This document shows positions 27,327 to 36,611 of a stretch of DNA of 64,000 bases, piece by piece. The stretch covers positions 22,123-86,122 of the forward strand of contig JALHPU010000019.1 in the NCBI GenBank assembly GCA_022842325.1. Direction: 5' to 3'. The notes under the pieces are model-generated. The model was not told the DNA's origin. It made no database searches and saw nothing but the letters and a program-made list of their open reading frames with translations. This DNA comes from Sulfuritalea sp. (GTDB lineage Bacteria; Pseudomonadota; Gammaproteobacteria; Burkholderiales; Rhodocyclaceae). The position numbers were made by a program, and so were the translations under genes. Numbering within the stretch: position 1 is the stretch's first letter; the number at the start of each line of letters is the position of its first letter.

Positions 27327-29291
27327 ATGCGCCGCCTGTCCTCCCCGCGCCCTGCGCCCGCCCCGAAAACCGTGAACCCGACCGCCGCCGCCCTCGAACT
27401 GCTCGCCCCCGCCCGCGATGCCGATATCGGTATCGAGGCGATAAGGCATGGCGCCGATGCGGTGTACATCGGCGGCCCGTCCTTCGGCGCGCGCTATGGC
27501 GCCGGCAATTCGGTGCAGGACATCGAGCGCCTGGCGGCCTACGCGCACCGCTTCCACGCCAAAGTATTCATCACGCTGAACACCATCCTGCGCGACGACG
27601 AGATCGAGGACGCGCGCCGTCTGGCCTGGCAGATGTACGAGGCCGGTGCCGACGCGCTGATCGTGCAGGACCTGGGCCTGCTGGAAGCCGACCTGCCGCC
27701 GATACAGTTGCATGCTTCGACCCAGACCGACATCCGCACGCCGCAGCGGGCGAAGTTCCTCGCCGACGTCGGCTTTTCGCAAATGGTGCTGGCGCGCGAA
27801 CTGTCGCTGCCCGAGATCCGCGCGATCCAGGCAGGAGTCGGCGCTGGTGATGCGGCGAACTGCGCGGCGCCCCTCCTCGAATTCTTCATCCACGGCGCGC
27901 TCTGCGTGGCGTTTTCCGGGCAGTGCTACATCAGCCACGCCCACACCGGACGCAGCGCCAATCGCGGCGAATGTTCGCAGGCCTGCCGCCTGCCCTACAA
28001 CCTGGAAGACAAGCAGGGCCGCATCGTGGCCTTCGACAAGCACCTGCTGTCGATGAAGGACAACGACCAGAGCGCCAACCTGCGCGCGCTGGCCGATGCC
28101 GGCATCCGCTCATTCAAGATCGAGGGCCGGCTGAAGGACGTCGCCTACGTCAAGAACACCACCGCGCATTACCGGCAACTGCTCGACCGCATCATCGAGG
28201 ACGCGCCGGGCCAGTATTCGCGCGCTTCGTCCGGGCATTGCAGCTTTACATTCACCCCGCGCCCGGAGAAGACCTTCAACCGCGGCGCCACCGACTACTT
28301 CGTCAACGGCCGCCACGCCGACATCGCCGCCTTCGATACGCCGAGCTTCGCCGGCGCGGTCAGCGGCGTCGTCACGCGCCTCGGCCCCGACTGGTTCGAG
28401 GTCGACAGCGAGGAAGAGTTCGCCAATGGCGATGGCATTTCCTATCTCTCGCGCGGCAGGAAGCTCGCCGGCCTGCGCATCAATGTTGCCCAAGGCAAGC
28501 GCCTGTTCCCCAACGAAATGCCCGACGATCCGGAAGGCTTCAAGGTCGGCACCGAAATCCACCGCAACCGCGACCAGGCTTTCGAGCGCCTGCTGGAAAA
28601 GCCCTCCGCCGAGCGCCGCATCGGCGTCACCGTGGAACTCGGCGAAACCGCCGACGGCTTCGTCCTGAAGCTGCAGGACGAGGACGGCATCGAAGGCCGT
28701 GCCGCCATCGCGCATGCCAAGGAGCCGGCGAAAAATCCAGAGCGCGCGCTGGTCGCCATCGGCGAAAGCCTGGGCAAGCTCGGCGCCACCGACTTCAAGG
28801 CCACCGAGGTCAGGATCGTGCTGGCCGAGCCCTGGTTCCTGCCCGCCGCCGCGATCAATGCGCTGCGCCGCGATGCCGTCGACCACCTGATCGCCGCGCG
28901 CGAAGCGGCGAGGCCGCGCCTGAAGCGCGCCGCGCCGGTCGAGCCGCCGGCCGTGTATCCCGAGCGCGAACTGAGTTATCTGGCCAACGTGCTCAACAGC
29001 CGGGCCCGCGCCTTCTACCAGCGCCACGGCGTAGAACTGATCGCCGACGCCTACGAGGCCGACACCACGCCCGGCGAAGTCTCGCTGATGATCACCAAGC
29101 ACTGCCTGCGCTACAGCCACAGCCTGTGCCCGAAGGAGGCCAAGGGCTGGGTCACGGGCGTGAATGCCGAGCCGATGACCCTGGTCAATGGCAAGGAAAG
29201 GCTGACCCTGCGCTTCGACTGCAAGAAATGCGAAATGCACGTCGTCGGCAGGATGAAGAAGGGCCGGCAGATTCCCATCAAGGCCGCCTGA
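27327..29291 (+). CDS. rlhA: U32 family 23S rRNA C2501 hydroxylation protein RlhA (YdcP)
   Basis: RlhA is needed for 5-hydroxycytidine at 23S rRNA C2501. The 654 residues match its length. Motifs are ALELLAPARDADIGIEAI, VYIGGPSFGARYGAGNSV, LEFFIHGALCVAFSGQCYISH, the Cys-bearing NRGECSQACRLPY, and the C-terminal extension with HCLRYSHSLCPKE and CKKCEMH. ATG 27327 follows GTGAAAGG. A 22-base repeat copy (27836-27857) is in frame and inserts AGVGAGDAANCAA just before the LEFFIHG motif, where homologues have a shorter loop. Confidence 0.9.
   Translation: MRRLSSPRPAPAPKTVNPTAAALELLAPARDADIGIEAIRHGADAVYIGGPSFGARYGAGNSVQDIERLAAYAHRFHAKVFITLNTILRDDEIEDARRLAWQMYEAGADALIVQDLGLLEADLPPIQLHASTQTDIRTPQRAKFLADVGFSQMVLARELSLPEIRAIQAGVGAGDAANCAAPLLEFFIHGALCVAFSGQCYISHAHTGRSANRGECSQACRLPYNLEDKQGRIVAFDKHLLSMKDNDQSANLRALADAGIRSFKIEGRLKDVAYVKNTTAHYRQLLDRIIEDAPGQYSRASSGHCSFTFTPRPEKTFNRGATDYFVNGRHADIAAFDTPSFAGAVSGVVTRLGPDWFEVDSEEEFANGDGISYLSRGRKLAGLRINVAQGKRLFPNEMPDDPEGFKVGTEIHRNRDQAFERLLEKPSAERRIGVTVELGETADGFVLKLQDEDGIEGRAAIAHAKEPAKNPERALVAIGESLGKLGATDFKATEVRIVLAEPWFLPAAAINALRRDAVDHLIAAREAARPRLKRAAPVEPPAVYPERELSYLANVLNSRARAFYQRHGVELIADAYEADTTPGEVSLMITKHCLRYSHSLCPKEAKGWVTGVNAEPMTLVNGKERLTLRFDCKKCEMHVVGRMKKGRQIPIKAA
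27836..27857 (+). repeat. Dispersed 22-base repeat, copy inside rlhA
   Basis: Matches the consensus except for TGATG replacing CGACA. In frame, encoding VGAGDAA in a lengthened loop. Confidence 0.75.
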
Positions 29292-29292
29292 A

Positions 29293-29314
29293 AGTCGGCG
29301 CTGGCGACACGGTG
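29293..29314 (+). repeat. Dispersed 22-base repeat between rlhA and dusC
   Basis: One mismatch to the consensus. It begins one base after the rlhA stop codon and fills most of the 31-base spacer before dusC. Confidence 0.88.
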
Positions 29315-29322
29315 ATCCGGCG

Positions 29323-30300
29323 ATGAAACTCGTGCTCGCCCCGATGGAAGGCCTCGCTGACGACGTGCTGCGCGCGGTGCTGACCTCGGCCGGCGGCTAT
29401 GACTGGTGCGTCACCGAGTTCGTCCGCGTCACCACCACGCTGCTGCCGCACTCCTGCTTCACGCGCCTCTCGCCCGAACTGAAAGCCGGCTCCTGCACCG
29501 CCAGCGGCACACCGGTGCGCATCCAGCTGCTCGGCTCCGACCCGGCGCTGCTGGCGGCCAATGCCGCGCACCTGGCGCTGCTCGGCCCATATGGCATCGA
29601 CCTGAATTTCGGCTGCCCGACGCCGCTGGTGAATCGCAATCGCGGCGGCGCGGCGCTGCTCGACGAACCGGAGCTGCTGCAGCGCATCGCCAGTGCGGTG
29701 CGCGCGGCCGTGCCGTCGTCGATCCCGGTCACCGCCAAGATGCGACTCGGCATCGAGGACACCGGCCGCGCGCTGGACTGCGCGCTGGCGCTGGAAGCCG
29801 GCGGCGTGCAGGAACTGGTGGTGCACGCCCGCACCAAGGCCGACGGCTACCGCCCGCAGGTGCGCTGGGAATGGATCGCGCGCATCCGCGAAGTGGTGAA
29901 ACTGCCGCTGATTGCCAACGGCGAGGTGTGGAATGTCGCCGACTACCGCAGGATCTGCGCCGCCACCGGCTGCAGCGACGTCATGCTGGGTCGCGGCGCG
30001 GTGGCCGATCCGCTGCTGGCGCGGCGCATCCGCGACGGGCGTGGCGACGATGCCGGCGCAGCCGACTGGCTGGAACTGCAGGGCATGATCGCGGAGTTCT
30101 GGGCGCGGGTGCAGGAGAAGCTCAGCCCGCAGCAGTCGCCCGGGCGGCTCAAGCAGTGGCTGGGAATGATGCAGCGCAGTTATCCGCAGGCCGGCGACTT
30201 GTTCCGCGCCATCCGCGAGGCGCGCCGTGCGCCCGAGGTCAGCGCCGGGCTGGAAGGCTGCGGCATGCGGCTGCACCGGTCAAACGCGCTGCCTCGCTGA
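29323..30300 (+). CDS. dusC: tRNA dihydrouridine(16) synthase DusC
   Basis: An FMN enzyme that reduces uridine 16 in tRNA. The 325 residues carry LAPMEGLADDVLRAVLT (FMN site), INLNFGCPTP-type IDLNFGCPTPLVNRNRGGAALL with the catalytic Cys, VTAKMRLGIED, VVHARTKADGY and VMLGRGAVADP. It follows rlhA by 31 bases with a 22-base repeat copy in the spacer; the two RNA-modification genes probably form an operon. Confidence 0.93.
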   Translation: MKLVLAPMEGLADDVLRAVLTSAGGYDWCVTEFVRVTTTLLPHSCFTRLSPELKAGSCTASGTPVRIQLLGSDPALLAANAAHLALLGPYGIDLNFGCPTPLVNRNRGGAALLDEPELLQRIASAVRAAVPSSIPVTAKMRLGIEDTGRALDCALALEAGGVQELVVHARTKADGYRPQVRWEWIARIREVVKLPLIANGEVWNVADYRRICAATGCSDVMLGRGAVADPLLARRIRDGRGDDAGAADWLELQGMIAEFWARVQEKLSPQQSPGRLKQWLGMMQRSYPQAGDLFRAIREARRAPEVSAGLEGCGMRLHRSNALPR

Positions 30301-30319
30301 GGCCGGGGCGCGGCAGGAA

Positions 30320-30341
30320 AGTCGGCACCGGCGAGACGGCG
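30320..30341 (+). repeat. Dispersed 22-base repeat after dusC
   Basis: A diverged copy, with AC for GC at position 7-8 and GAG for GAC, 19 bases after the dusC stop. Confidence 0.65.
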
Positions 30342-30546
30342 GCCGACGACTGACTCCGGCGCAGGGATTTTTTCGCCAGCCTTGTGTGCGCTGGCGCACA
30401 GTGTGTTTTCTCAGGGTCAATAGACTCGGCATCCAGGTTCGGGAAGTTCGTTTGCCGCCATCGGCTGACGGGCTTCGCGTCGAGTAACGGGAAGGATGCC
30501 CACGCCTGCGGCATCGCCTGCCTGCGCCACCATTCAGGGGAATTTC

Positions 30547-32667
30547 ATGAAGATCAAAATTTTGTCCGTATCCGTGGCGGCTGTCATCGCCGCCTGGGCG
30601 TCGCCGGGTTTGGCCCGCGAAGTGGTCCCCCTGTCGGGTCTGGTCGGTGCGGAAGGTTCGTTGAATGGCGTCGATACGACGGCTGCCGGGCTATTGACCG
30701 TCGGCAACAACCAGAACATCAATACCAATAACGACCCCGGTGGCGCTGTGACGAGCAACATCAACAACGTCGCCAGCATCTTGTTCGGTGGCGGTTCGAC
30801 GATAACCGGGTTCACCGGCACGAACCTGATCAGGTTCTTCGACATCAGCGCCGGCGCCGTCGGGACGACGGTGAACTTCAACGGAGACGTGTTTACAACG
30901 ACGTTCAACGTTACCGGGACCGGAACCGTGAATTTCAATGGCCACGTCAATCAAGCCATCGTCGCGGCCAACACCATCTTCAACAATGACGGTTTCATCA
31001 GCGTCGGGTCCGGGCGGATATTCAACAGCGCCATCGTCACCCTGACCGCGAATACCGGAACACTGACGCTCAATGGCGGCAGCAACGTCAGCGGCGCCAT
31101 CGGCGGCGCCTTCGGAATCAAGCAAATCAACGTGGTCGGCGGCAACGCCTCGGTTACCGGCGCGGTTCAGGCACGCGGTTTCAGCCTCGGCACGAACACC
31201 CTGACGATCGGCGGGGTGCTGACCACCAATGCCGCGGGAACGATCGCGACGACGCTGGCAAGCGACACCGTATTCGGCAAGATCGTGGCCGGTACCGCGC
31301 TGATCAATGGCGGGGGCATTACCGTGGTGCCGACCGTCACCGGCGTGCTGACCAACGGCACCACCTACAAGATCGTCGATTCGCCGGCCGGCACCAACGG
31401 GGCTCCGGTCAGCGTCATCAACAACAGCCCGCGCTACACCTTCGCCGGCGTGCCGACGACGCTCGGCGCCGTCAATATCCTGTTGACCGCCGTGACGCCG
31501 CTGGCGGCCCTCGTCACCACGCCGGGCGCGGCAGCGGTCGCGCCGATTCTGGAAGTCAATGCTGCGGCAGGCTCCGATTTGCTGACCATCCAGAACGCGA
31601 TTGCCGTGCTGCCCAATGCGGCGGCGATCGACAACGCGCTGCAGCAACTGGCTCCAGGCGCCGCGAATCTCGCCGCGCCCTGGGTCGCTGGTCAAACCAC
31701 GCGACTGTTCGACGATCTCTGGATGGCCCGTGTGGACGAGATCCAGAAGCTCTGCTGCAGCCCCTGTGAGCCCTCCCAGTCAGGTAATCCGGTCAAGGCC
31801 ACCGAATGCAAAGGCAACGACAAGCGCAGCAACTGGTGGGGCAAGGGCTTTGCCAGCCAGGGCCGCCAGGACGACGTGAATGGCCAGAGCGGCTATCGCA
31901 GCGAAGCCCTGGGGCTGATGCTGGCGCACGACATACCATTGAACGCGGATACGCGCATCGGTCTGGGTGGCGCGTACGCGAACACCACCATCGACGGCAA
32001 CAATTCGACGGGACGCACCAAGATCGATTCCTACCAGCTGACGGCCTATGTCAGCCACGCGCCCGGTCCCTGGTTTGTCCAGGGCGCCATCACCGCCGGG
32101 GCGGATCAGTACAAGGGCTCGCGCAGCATCGCCTTTCCCGGCATCAACCGCACGGCGAGCGCAGACTATTCGGGACAGCAATACAGCGCCGTGGTCACGG
32201 CCGGACGACATTACAACGTGAATCAGACGATCGTCACACCGCTCGCCTCGCTGCAGGCCTCGCGCATCCGCGTCGACAGCTACACGGAATCCGGCGCCGG
32301 CGATGCGAATCTGCGCGTGAGCAGCCAGGATTACGACTTCGTTCAATCCACCGTGGGAGTCAAGGCGGAACGGATCATTCATGCCGCCAGCGGCACCTAC
32401 TCCCCCGAGGTGCACCTCAAGTGGCTGCACGATTTCAGCTCGACGACCATGCAGCAGGACGCTTCCTTCACCGGCGGCGGCGCAAACTTTCGAACGCAAG
32501 GCATAAAGCAGGATCGCGAAATGTTCAATGTCGGCGCCGGCATCTCCTTCCTTTCCTGCAACTGCGGCGAGAAGGCATGGACGGTCAAGGGGCTCTACGA
32601 CTACAAGTGGAACCAGAGCGATTACTCGTCACACAAATTGTCGATCATGGCCAGTCGCAGTTTCTGA
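30547..32667 (+). CDS. Autotransporter beta-domain protein
   Basis: A type V secreted surface protein of 706 residues. It has a signal peptide (MKIKILSVSVAAVIAAWASPGLA). A passenger of repetitive Gly/Asn/Thr-rich beta-helix sequence (about 25-330) is followed by a linker with an AALQNAxAxLP-like stretch and CCSPC (about 405). The C-terminal 12-stranded beta-barrel domain is at about 430-706, ending in Phe, the usual outer-membrane signal. ATG 30547 follows AGGGGAATTTC. The passenger function is unknown. Its adhesin-like character is inferred. Confidence 0.9.
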   Translation: MKIKILSVSVAAVIAAWASPGLAREVVPLSGLVGAEGSLNGVDTTAAGLLTVGNNQNINTNNDPGGAVTSNINNVASILFGGGSTITGFTGTNLIRFFDISAGAVGTTVNFNGDVFTTTFNVTGTGTVNFNGHVNQAIVAANTIFNNDGFISVGSGRIFNSAIVTLTANTGTLTLNGGSNVSGAIGGAFGIKQINVVGGNASVTGAVQARGFSLGTNTLTIGGVLTTNAAGTIATTLASDTVFGKIVAGTALINGGGITVVPTVTGVLTNGTTYKIVDSPAGTNGAPVSVINNSPRYTFAGVPTTLGAVNILLTAVTPLAALVTTPGAAAVAPILEVNAAAGSDLLTIQNAIAVLPNAAAIDNALQQLAPGAANLAAPWVAGQTTRLFDDLWMARVDEIQKLCCSPCEPSQSGNPVKATECKGNDKRSNWWGKGFASQGRQDDVNGQSGYRSEALGLMLAHDIPLNADTRIGLGGAYANTTIDGNNSTGRTKIDSYQLTAYVSHAPGPWFVQGAITAGADQYKGSRSIAFPGINRTASADYSGQQYSAVVTAGRHYNVNQTIVTPLASLQASRIRVDSYTESGAGDANLRVSSQDYDFVQSTVGVKAERIIHAASGTYSPEVHLKWLHDFSSTTMQQDASFTGGGANFRTQGIKQDREMFNVGAGISFLSCNCGEKAWTVKGLYDYKWNQSDYSSHKLSIMASRSF

Positions 32668-32697
32668 TCGCCATCCGGCGGCATCGCCTGCCGCCCA

Positions 32698-32725
32698 GAG
32701 GATGCAGGACAAGTCCTGCATCCTC
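32698..32725. terminator. Perfect palindrome downstream of the autotransporter gene
   Basis: GAGGATGCAGGAC pairs with GTCCTGCATCCTC across two bases, 30 bases after the stop. It has no T tract, so it may be a transcript 3'-end stabiliser or weak terminator. Confidence 0.5.
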
Positions 32726-33219
32726 GGCGAACCTCGGATCCCTGGCCGCTCAGCCGAGAAAACGGCATTTGGATAGCGAACATCCGTTCCCGAACTAAAG
32801 GCATCCCGGCCAAAGTCCGCTTGCACTTAGTCTGCCGGCAGTCATGGACCGTGCGCTGCCGGTGACCGGCAAGAGCCGAGTAGTCGACCTGCAGTCGTGA
32901 AAAATCATCGATCCTGGTAGATCCTGAACGCCATCCATAACGATTGTTCTGGACTGATTGCGGAGACCTGCAGTTTCTCAGGCCAGTGGGCGGGATCGTG
33001 CCCAGAGACGACATTAGACGTATCCAACAGCGAACAATCGCCACTATGGTTTCGTTGGCTCGCCGATTCGAATAGATGTGGGAACTGGCAGCTATCAATA
33101 ATGATTCGTGCCGCGCGATCTACCGACTAAAACTTGAACCAAGTGCGTATCGATTAGCCTTTTTTGCCGTTATTTAAGTGAAATCCCGCACTGGATTGAT
33201 GGGCTTGCTGTTCGAGATA
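32726..33219. other. Intergenic region with no gene found
   Basis: Base composition falls from GC-rich to moderately AT-rich across this stretch, marking entry into the accessory block on the right. No convincing ORF, RNA or repeat was found. Confidence 0.4.
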
Positions 33220-34815
33220 TTATGCAATTTTCTTTCGCCGTACCGTCTTCTGCACCTTAGGTTTGCCGGCGGTATTACGTGAAACCTTTCTCGCCCGTGA
33301 AGTTGCATTTTCCGTCGCGCAAAGTTCATCGGTGTGCCGCGGGACGAGGATTCTTGGAATGGCTTCACATTTCAAGTGTGCCTCTTTACCGACAATCCTC
33401 TCGTTATTGATATATGAGCTATCGAACAACTTCATCCTAGGCCGCGCCTTAAGCCTATCCCAGTCGGCCTTTTCGAATGATTGGCTCTTCTTGCGACGTA
33501 TCTTCTCTCCTGCACTTAAGGTAAGTGAGAAAAGGTTAGAAAAAATTCTTGGGCCAACGCCGACGAACGGCGAGAAAAGAACCTTCTTGTCCGAGTCGCC
33601 GTCGTCAGGAACGCGTATTGCGTCGCCGTGCATGTCCTGAGCCTTACTTTTTGGATAGGGTTCGACGTAAACGACCCGCTTGATGCCGGATGCGATTATG
33701 TGCTTAGCGCAGTTGTGACAGGGATAGGTAGAACAGAAAAGCACCGTTTCCTTGGTGCTAATGCCGCGTCTTGCGCATCCAAGGATCGCGTCCATTTCCG
33801 CGTGAACAATGCGTCCATATTCAGTGATGTCATTCAATCCGGAAGAATCAATATTGGCGAGCAAAGTTTTCAACGCCTTCGGAGGCAGCCCCTTTTTCAG
33901 GGCGTCAACGATTCCTTGTCTCTCCTTTGCGTTTCGATCTACGCCGTTCATATAATCCCGCCCCCCCGGACTATCTTCAATGCGGTTGGTTTCGGGGTCG
34001 AAGTTTGGCCAGTATGTCCCCCCACCTGGACAAGGACATTCGTTGGCACCGGTGGAAAGAATGTCTGTGTCCTTGGTAATTACGGCTCCGACTTGTCTGG
34101 ATAGATCCGCGCTCTTGATTGAAGCAGCGTAAGCAAGGTACATGGCGTACTCATTGAAAGTCGGCGTTTTAAATGGATTCCCGAAAATAATGTCAAAGAA
34201 ACGTTCGCAGACATTCCAAACCTTCTTGTTATTGCCACTTTCGGTAAGAAAGAAGTCGGCAAGATGAAACGCGTCTCTTGTATTCTGACCGTGCCCGATC
34301 TTCTCGTCTTTGTCTCTGTCGATAAGTCGATCTCGCTTGGCCTGATCGCTAATTAGGCAGTGATCTCGAAGGAAGTGCTCTCTGCTCTTCTCCGACGAAT
34401 GCACTGCAAATAGGTAGAAACCCACGCCATAGATATTTCGTAGTTCCTCGACTTCTTCGGGGTGCTTGATTGAATCCAAAACATAGATCACCCGCTTGTT
34501 GCCATTCTCTTTTCTCACTTCCGCAATTTTCGCTGCTGCCAATTTTGCCAATATGGCGTTGTCTTTAGTAGCTCCTCTAAGTTCAGAGCCGGCGGTCATG
34601 AGGGTGTTCACTCGAACATACTGGTCGTCGGAGACATTATCAACATCGCATTGGGCGCGGATAATGTCACTAAGCTTGATTTGAACAACTTTGTATTTGT
34701 AGTGTTTTGACAGTTTCTCGAACGTGCTGATTACTAATTCCCGATTACATCCAATTGGCCCAATAATGCCAAAGACCATCTCGGATGCTTCTGTCGAATT
34801 TTGGCGAAAGGTCAT
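33220..34815 (-). CDS. avcD: AvcD-like antiphage dCTP/dCMP deaminase
   Basis: The 531 residues have an N-terminal P-loop-kinase-like domain (about 12-210) starting VFGIIGPIGCNREL, whose P-loop lacks the usual Lys. A C-terminal cytidylate deaminase domain (about 220-440) carries the zinc site His338 and Glu340 (VHAE) and Cys366/Cys369 (PCHNC). A basic tail ends the protein. This two-domain order and length match AvcD-type antiphage dCTP deaminases, which deplete dC nucleotides during infection. Start ATG 34815 or MVFGIIG at 34779. AvcD is usually held off by the upstream small RNA AvcI; I could not identify one in the 146-base spacer. Lower GC than core genes. Confidence 0.85.
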   Translation of the reverse strand: MTFRQNSTEASEMVFGIIGPIGCNRELVISTFEKLSKHYKYKVVQIKLSDIIRAQCDVDNVSDDQYVRVNTLMTAGSELRGATKDNAILAKLAAAKIAEVRKENGNKRVIYVLDSIKHPEEVEELRNIYGVGFYLFAVHSSEKSREHFLRDHCLISDQAKRDRLIDRDKDEKIGHGQNTRDAFHLADFFLTESGNNKKVWNVCERFFDIIFGNPFKTPTFNEYAMYLAYAASIKSADLSRQVGAVITKDTDILSTGANECPCPGGGTYWPNFDPETNRIEDSPGGRDYMNGVDRNAKERQGIVDALKKGLPPKALKTLLANIDSSGLNDITEYGRIVHAEMDAILGCARRGISTKETVLFCSTYPCHNCAKHIIASGIKRVVYVEPYPKSKAQDMHGDAIRVPDDGDSDKKVLFSPFVGVGPRIFSNLFSLTLSAGEKIRRKKSQSFEKADWDRLKARPRMKLFDSSYINNERIVGKEAHLKCEAIPRILVPRHTDELCATENATSRARKVSRNTAGKPKVQKTVRRKKIA

Positions 34816-34900
34816 TTGGTATGCCTCGTGGGTGGACTGAAGGGAAAGAATATTAGGTCGAGTTGCGGTAGGCGCTGTTCGGGAATTCGTTAGCAGCCAA

Positions 34901-34947
34901 AAGGGTCAGAGACATTTGACTTTTCGAAACAATTCCGACCCCCTTGG
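34901..34947. mobile_element. Small inverted-repeat element (MITE-like), copy 2
   Basis: AAGGGTCAGAGACATTTG at the left and ATTCCGACCCCCTTGG at the right form a short inverted repeat. It is related to 20951 and lies immediately upstream of avcD. Confidence 0.65.
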
Positions 34948-34961
34948 GTTACATGCCACGC

Positions 34962-35579
34962 TCACTTGTGGACAGCCTCGCCGACATCTTGATTTCCGCT
35001 TTGCTGGATTCGAAATGCAATGTACTCTTCAACCGTCTGCGGAAGAATTCCATCATTGAGTTGAAGCACTGCGCGGAGCAGGTATTCCCGAATGGCAGAC
35101 CGTGGCATATTGTCGCCTGCGTTATCAATAGCCTGCTGGACGTCGCCGATTGCATTGACAAATGTGCGATGGCGTTTTGTCGCTCCATGCTTGTGAACAA
35201 CAATCTCGTCGATTACCCAGTGCTTTGTCGGTTTAGCCGATGAAGAGCAGGGACAAATGGAGTATCGATCCCCCTGAAATAGCTGGTCGCCTGTCCAGAT
35301 GAAGGTTTGATCGCCTATGTTCTTGATACCATGCCGGCCCTTTGAAACGACGTGGCCTTTGTGAGCTGGGTTAGGGCAAGAGCAGTGCCGAGTGACGACG
35401 TAGATTCCAAATTTTTCGCCCAATTGCAGGTGATTCTCTAGCAACCGTTTCAGAGCAATCTGAGTACTCGAGTTCGGGCGAGTTGCATCCCAACCCATGC
35501 CACCGTTGGCATCTTCGACCACACCAACGACTTCAAGGACCTCTCGGCGAAGGTCGACAAGAAGGTTGATGATCTTCAT
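34962..35579 (-). CDS. Unknown cysteine-containing protein between the lipoprotein operon and avcD
   Basis: Function not recognised. The 205 residues begin at ATG 35579 (MKIINLLVDLRREVLEVVGVVEDANGG); the longer frame would overlap the neighbour. Two Cys clusters, RHCSCPNPAHKGHVV and YSICPCSSS, suggest zinc binding. A central GIKNIGDQTFIWTGDQLFQGD segment and a helical C-terminus are also present. It starts 25 bases after the GNA1162 lipoprotein gene, so it is probably cotranscribed with that operon and with avcD. Confidence 0.65.
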   Translation of the reverse strand: MKIINLLVDLRREVLEVVGVVEDANGGMGWDATRPNSSTQIALKRLLENHLQLGEKFGIYVVTRHCSCPNPAHKGHVVSKGRHGIKNIGDQTFIWTGDQLFQGDRYSICPCSSSAKPTKHWVIDEIVVHKHGATKRHRTFVNAIGDVQQAIDNAGDNMPRSAIREYLLRAVLQLNDGILPQTVEEYIAFRIQQSGNQDVGEAVHK

Positions 35580-35604
35580 GTGTAACGGATACCAGTGGTT
35601 CGCG

Positions 35605-36243
35605 TTACTGTTGCTTCTTCGGTCGGTAAGGCCCGTCGGGTAATGCATTCGGGCCAAGAACGAACACCTGTTGATTCGCTTGCTGGGTGAGCGGAAGGTA
35701 GTTCGGTGCAATGCGTGTCACGGCGGCGTTAATGACCGCGCCAATCAAGACGGCTAAGGCGGACCCCGAGTTGTTGTTGTTCTGGGGAGAATACTGCATG
35801 GTCTTATGTTCCTTCCATATCTCTGTTCCATCCTTGCTGACCAAGCGGTAATCAAAATCCACGGTCACAGTGGCCGCGATAAATAGGTATTGAGCATCCC
35901 ATCTATTGATCTGCACGTAAAGGACCGCATCCGCTCCGAATAGCCTAGCTAGACTCTCGGTGGGTTCGTTGTGAATACGATCGGCCTCATACATGCCCTC
36001 TTGCTCAAGGACATATTTGGTCGTATTGACTGGGAATACGTAGTAACCCTTTTCGGCCAAGGGTACGGGCAACGTTGACAGGACGTAGTTGGGCGCGTCG
36101 ACATCTAGTGATTTGTTAATCGTCGGGACAACCAGGATAGACCGAGGTGCCGCTGCGATAAATGCGCTCATGTCGTACTTTACCGGCTGCGCAACGCAAC
36201 CTGCCAGCACTAACAAGACTGAAAGCAAGAGCAGATTCTTCAC
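35605..36243 (-). CDS. GNA1162-family lipoprotein (DUF799)
   Basis: The 212 residues have a lipobox signal (LLLSVLLVLAGC). The family core is ILVVPTINKSLDVDAPNYVLSTLPVPLAEKGYYVFPV (35-71), then LARLFGADAVLYVQINRWDAQY. A C-terminal hydrophobic stretch is seen at about 160-175. This family co-occurs with CsgG and DUF4810 proteins as an outer-membrane lipoprotein complex. Its start overlaps the stop of the DUF4810 gene (ATGA). Confidence 0.87.
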   Translation of the reverse strand: MKNLLLLSVLLVLAGCVAQPVKYDMSAFIAAAPRSILVVPTINKSLDVDAPNYVLSTLPVPLAEKGYYVFPVNTTKYVLEQEGMYEADRIHNEPTESLARLFGADAVLYVQINRWDAQYLFIAATVTVDFDYRLVSKDGTEIWKEHKTMQYSPQNNNNSGSALAVLIGAVINAAVTRIAPNYLPLTQQANQQVFVLGPNALPDGPYRPKKQQ

Positions 36244-36602
36244 TTGGCTCCCCCCGTGCGTGCGGACTCTTGACGTTCAAGGTTTTTGATCAAGGTATCC
36301 ATAAAGCCTTTGCTTTCTGGCCACGTATCGCGTTCGCGGGAATACATCCCTCTGGCCTTGACCGAGTCACCCGACTGAAGGTACAACGTTCCCAGTTCGG
36401 CATACAGACCCGGCGCCATCTTCTGCCCAGACTGGTCCATCGCTGCAACATGTGCCTCTAAACCAACTTTCAATTCTTCCATCTTGGTCTGGTCTTTGTA
36501 CCCTGCGTAAAGCTTGGATTCATAGCCACCCCATTGATAAACCGGATTTGCCACACATCCACTCATGACAAGTGCGGCTAGGGCTATTGGGATATATCGC
36601 AT
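36240..36602 (-). CDS. DUF4810 lipoprotein
   Basis: The 120 residues have a lipobox (AALVMSGC). The DUF4810 pattern YQWGGYESKLYAGYKDQ is followed by a helical domain with LYAELGTLYLQSGDSVKARGMYSRE, a TPR-like segment. It lies between the PEGA-like and GNA1162 genes with overlaps or short gaps, and forms the conserved trio with CsgG and GNA1162. Confidence 0.87.
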   Translation of the reverse strand: MRYIPIALAALVMSGCVANPVYQWGGYESKLYAGYKDQTKMEELKVGLEAHVAAMDQSGQKMAPGLYAELGTLYLQSGDSVKARGMYSRERDTWPESKGFMDTLIKNLERQESARTGGAK

Positions 36603-36611
36603 TTTGATTCG

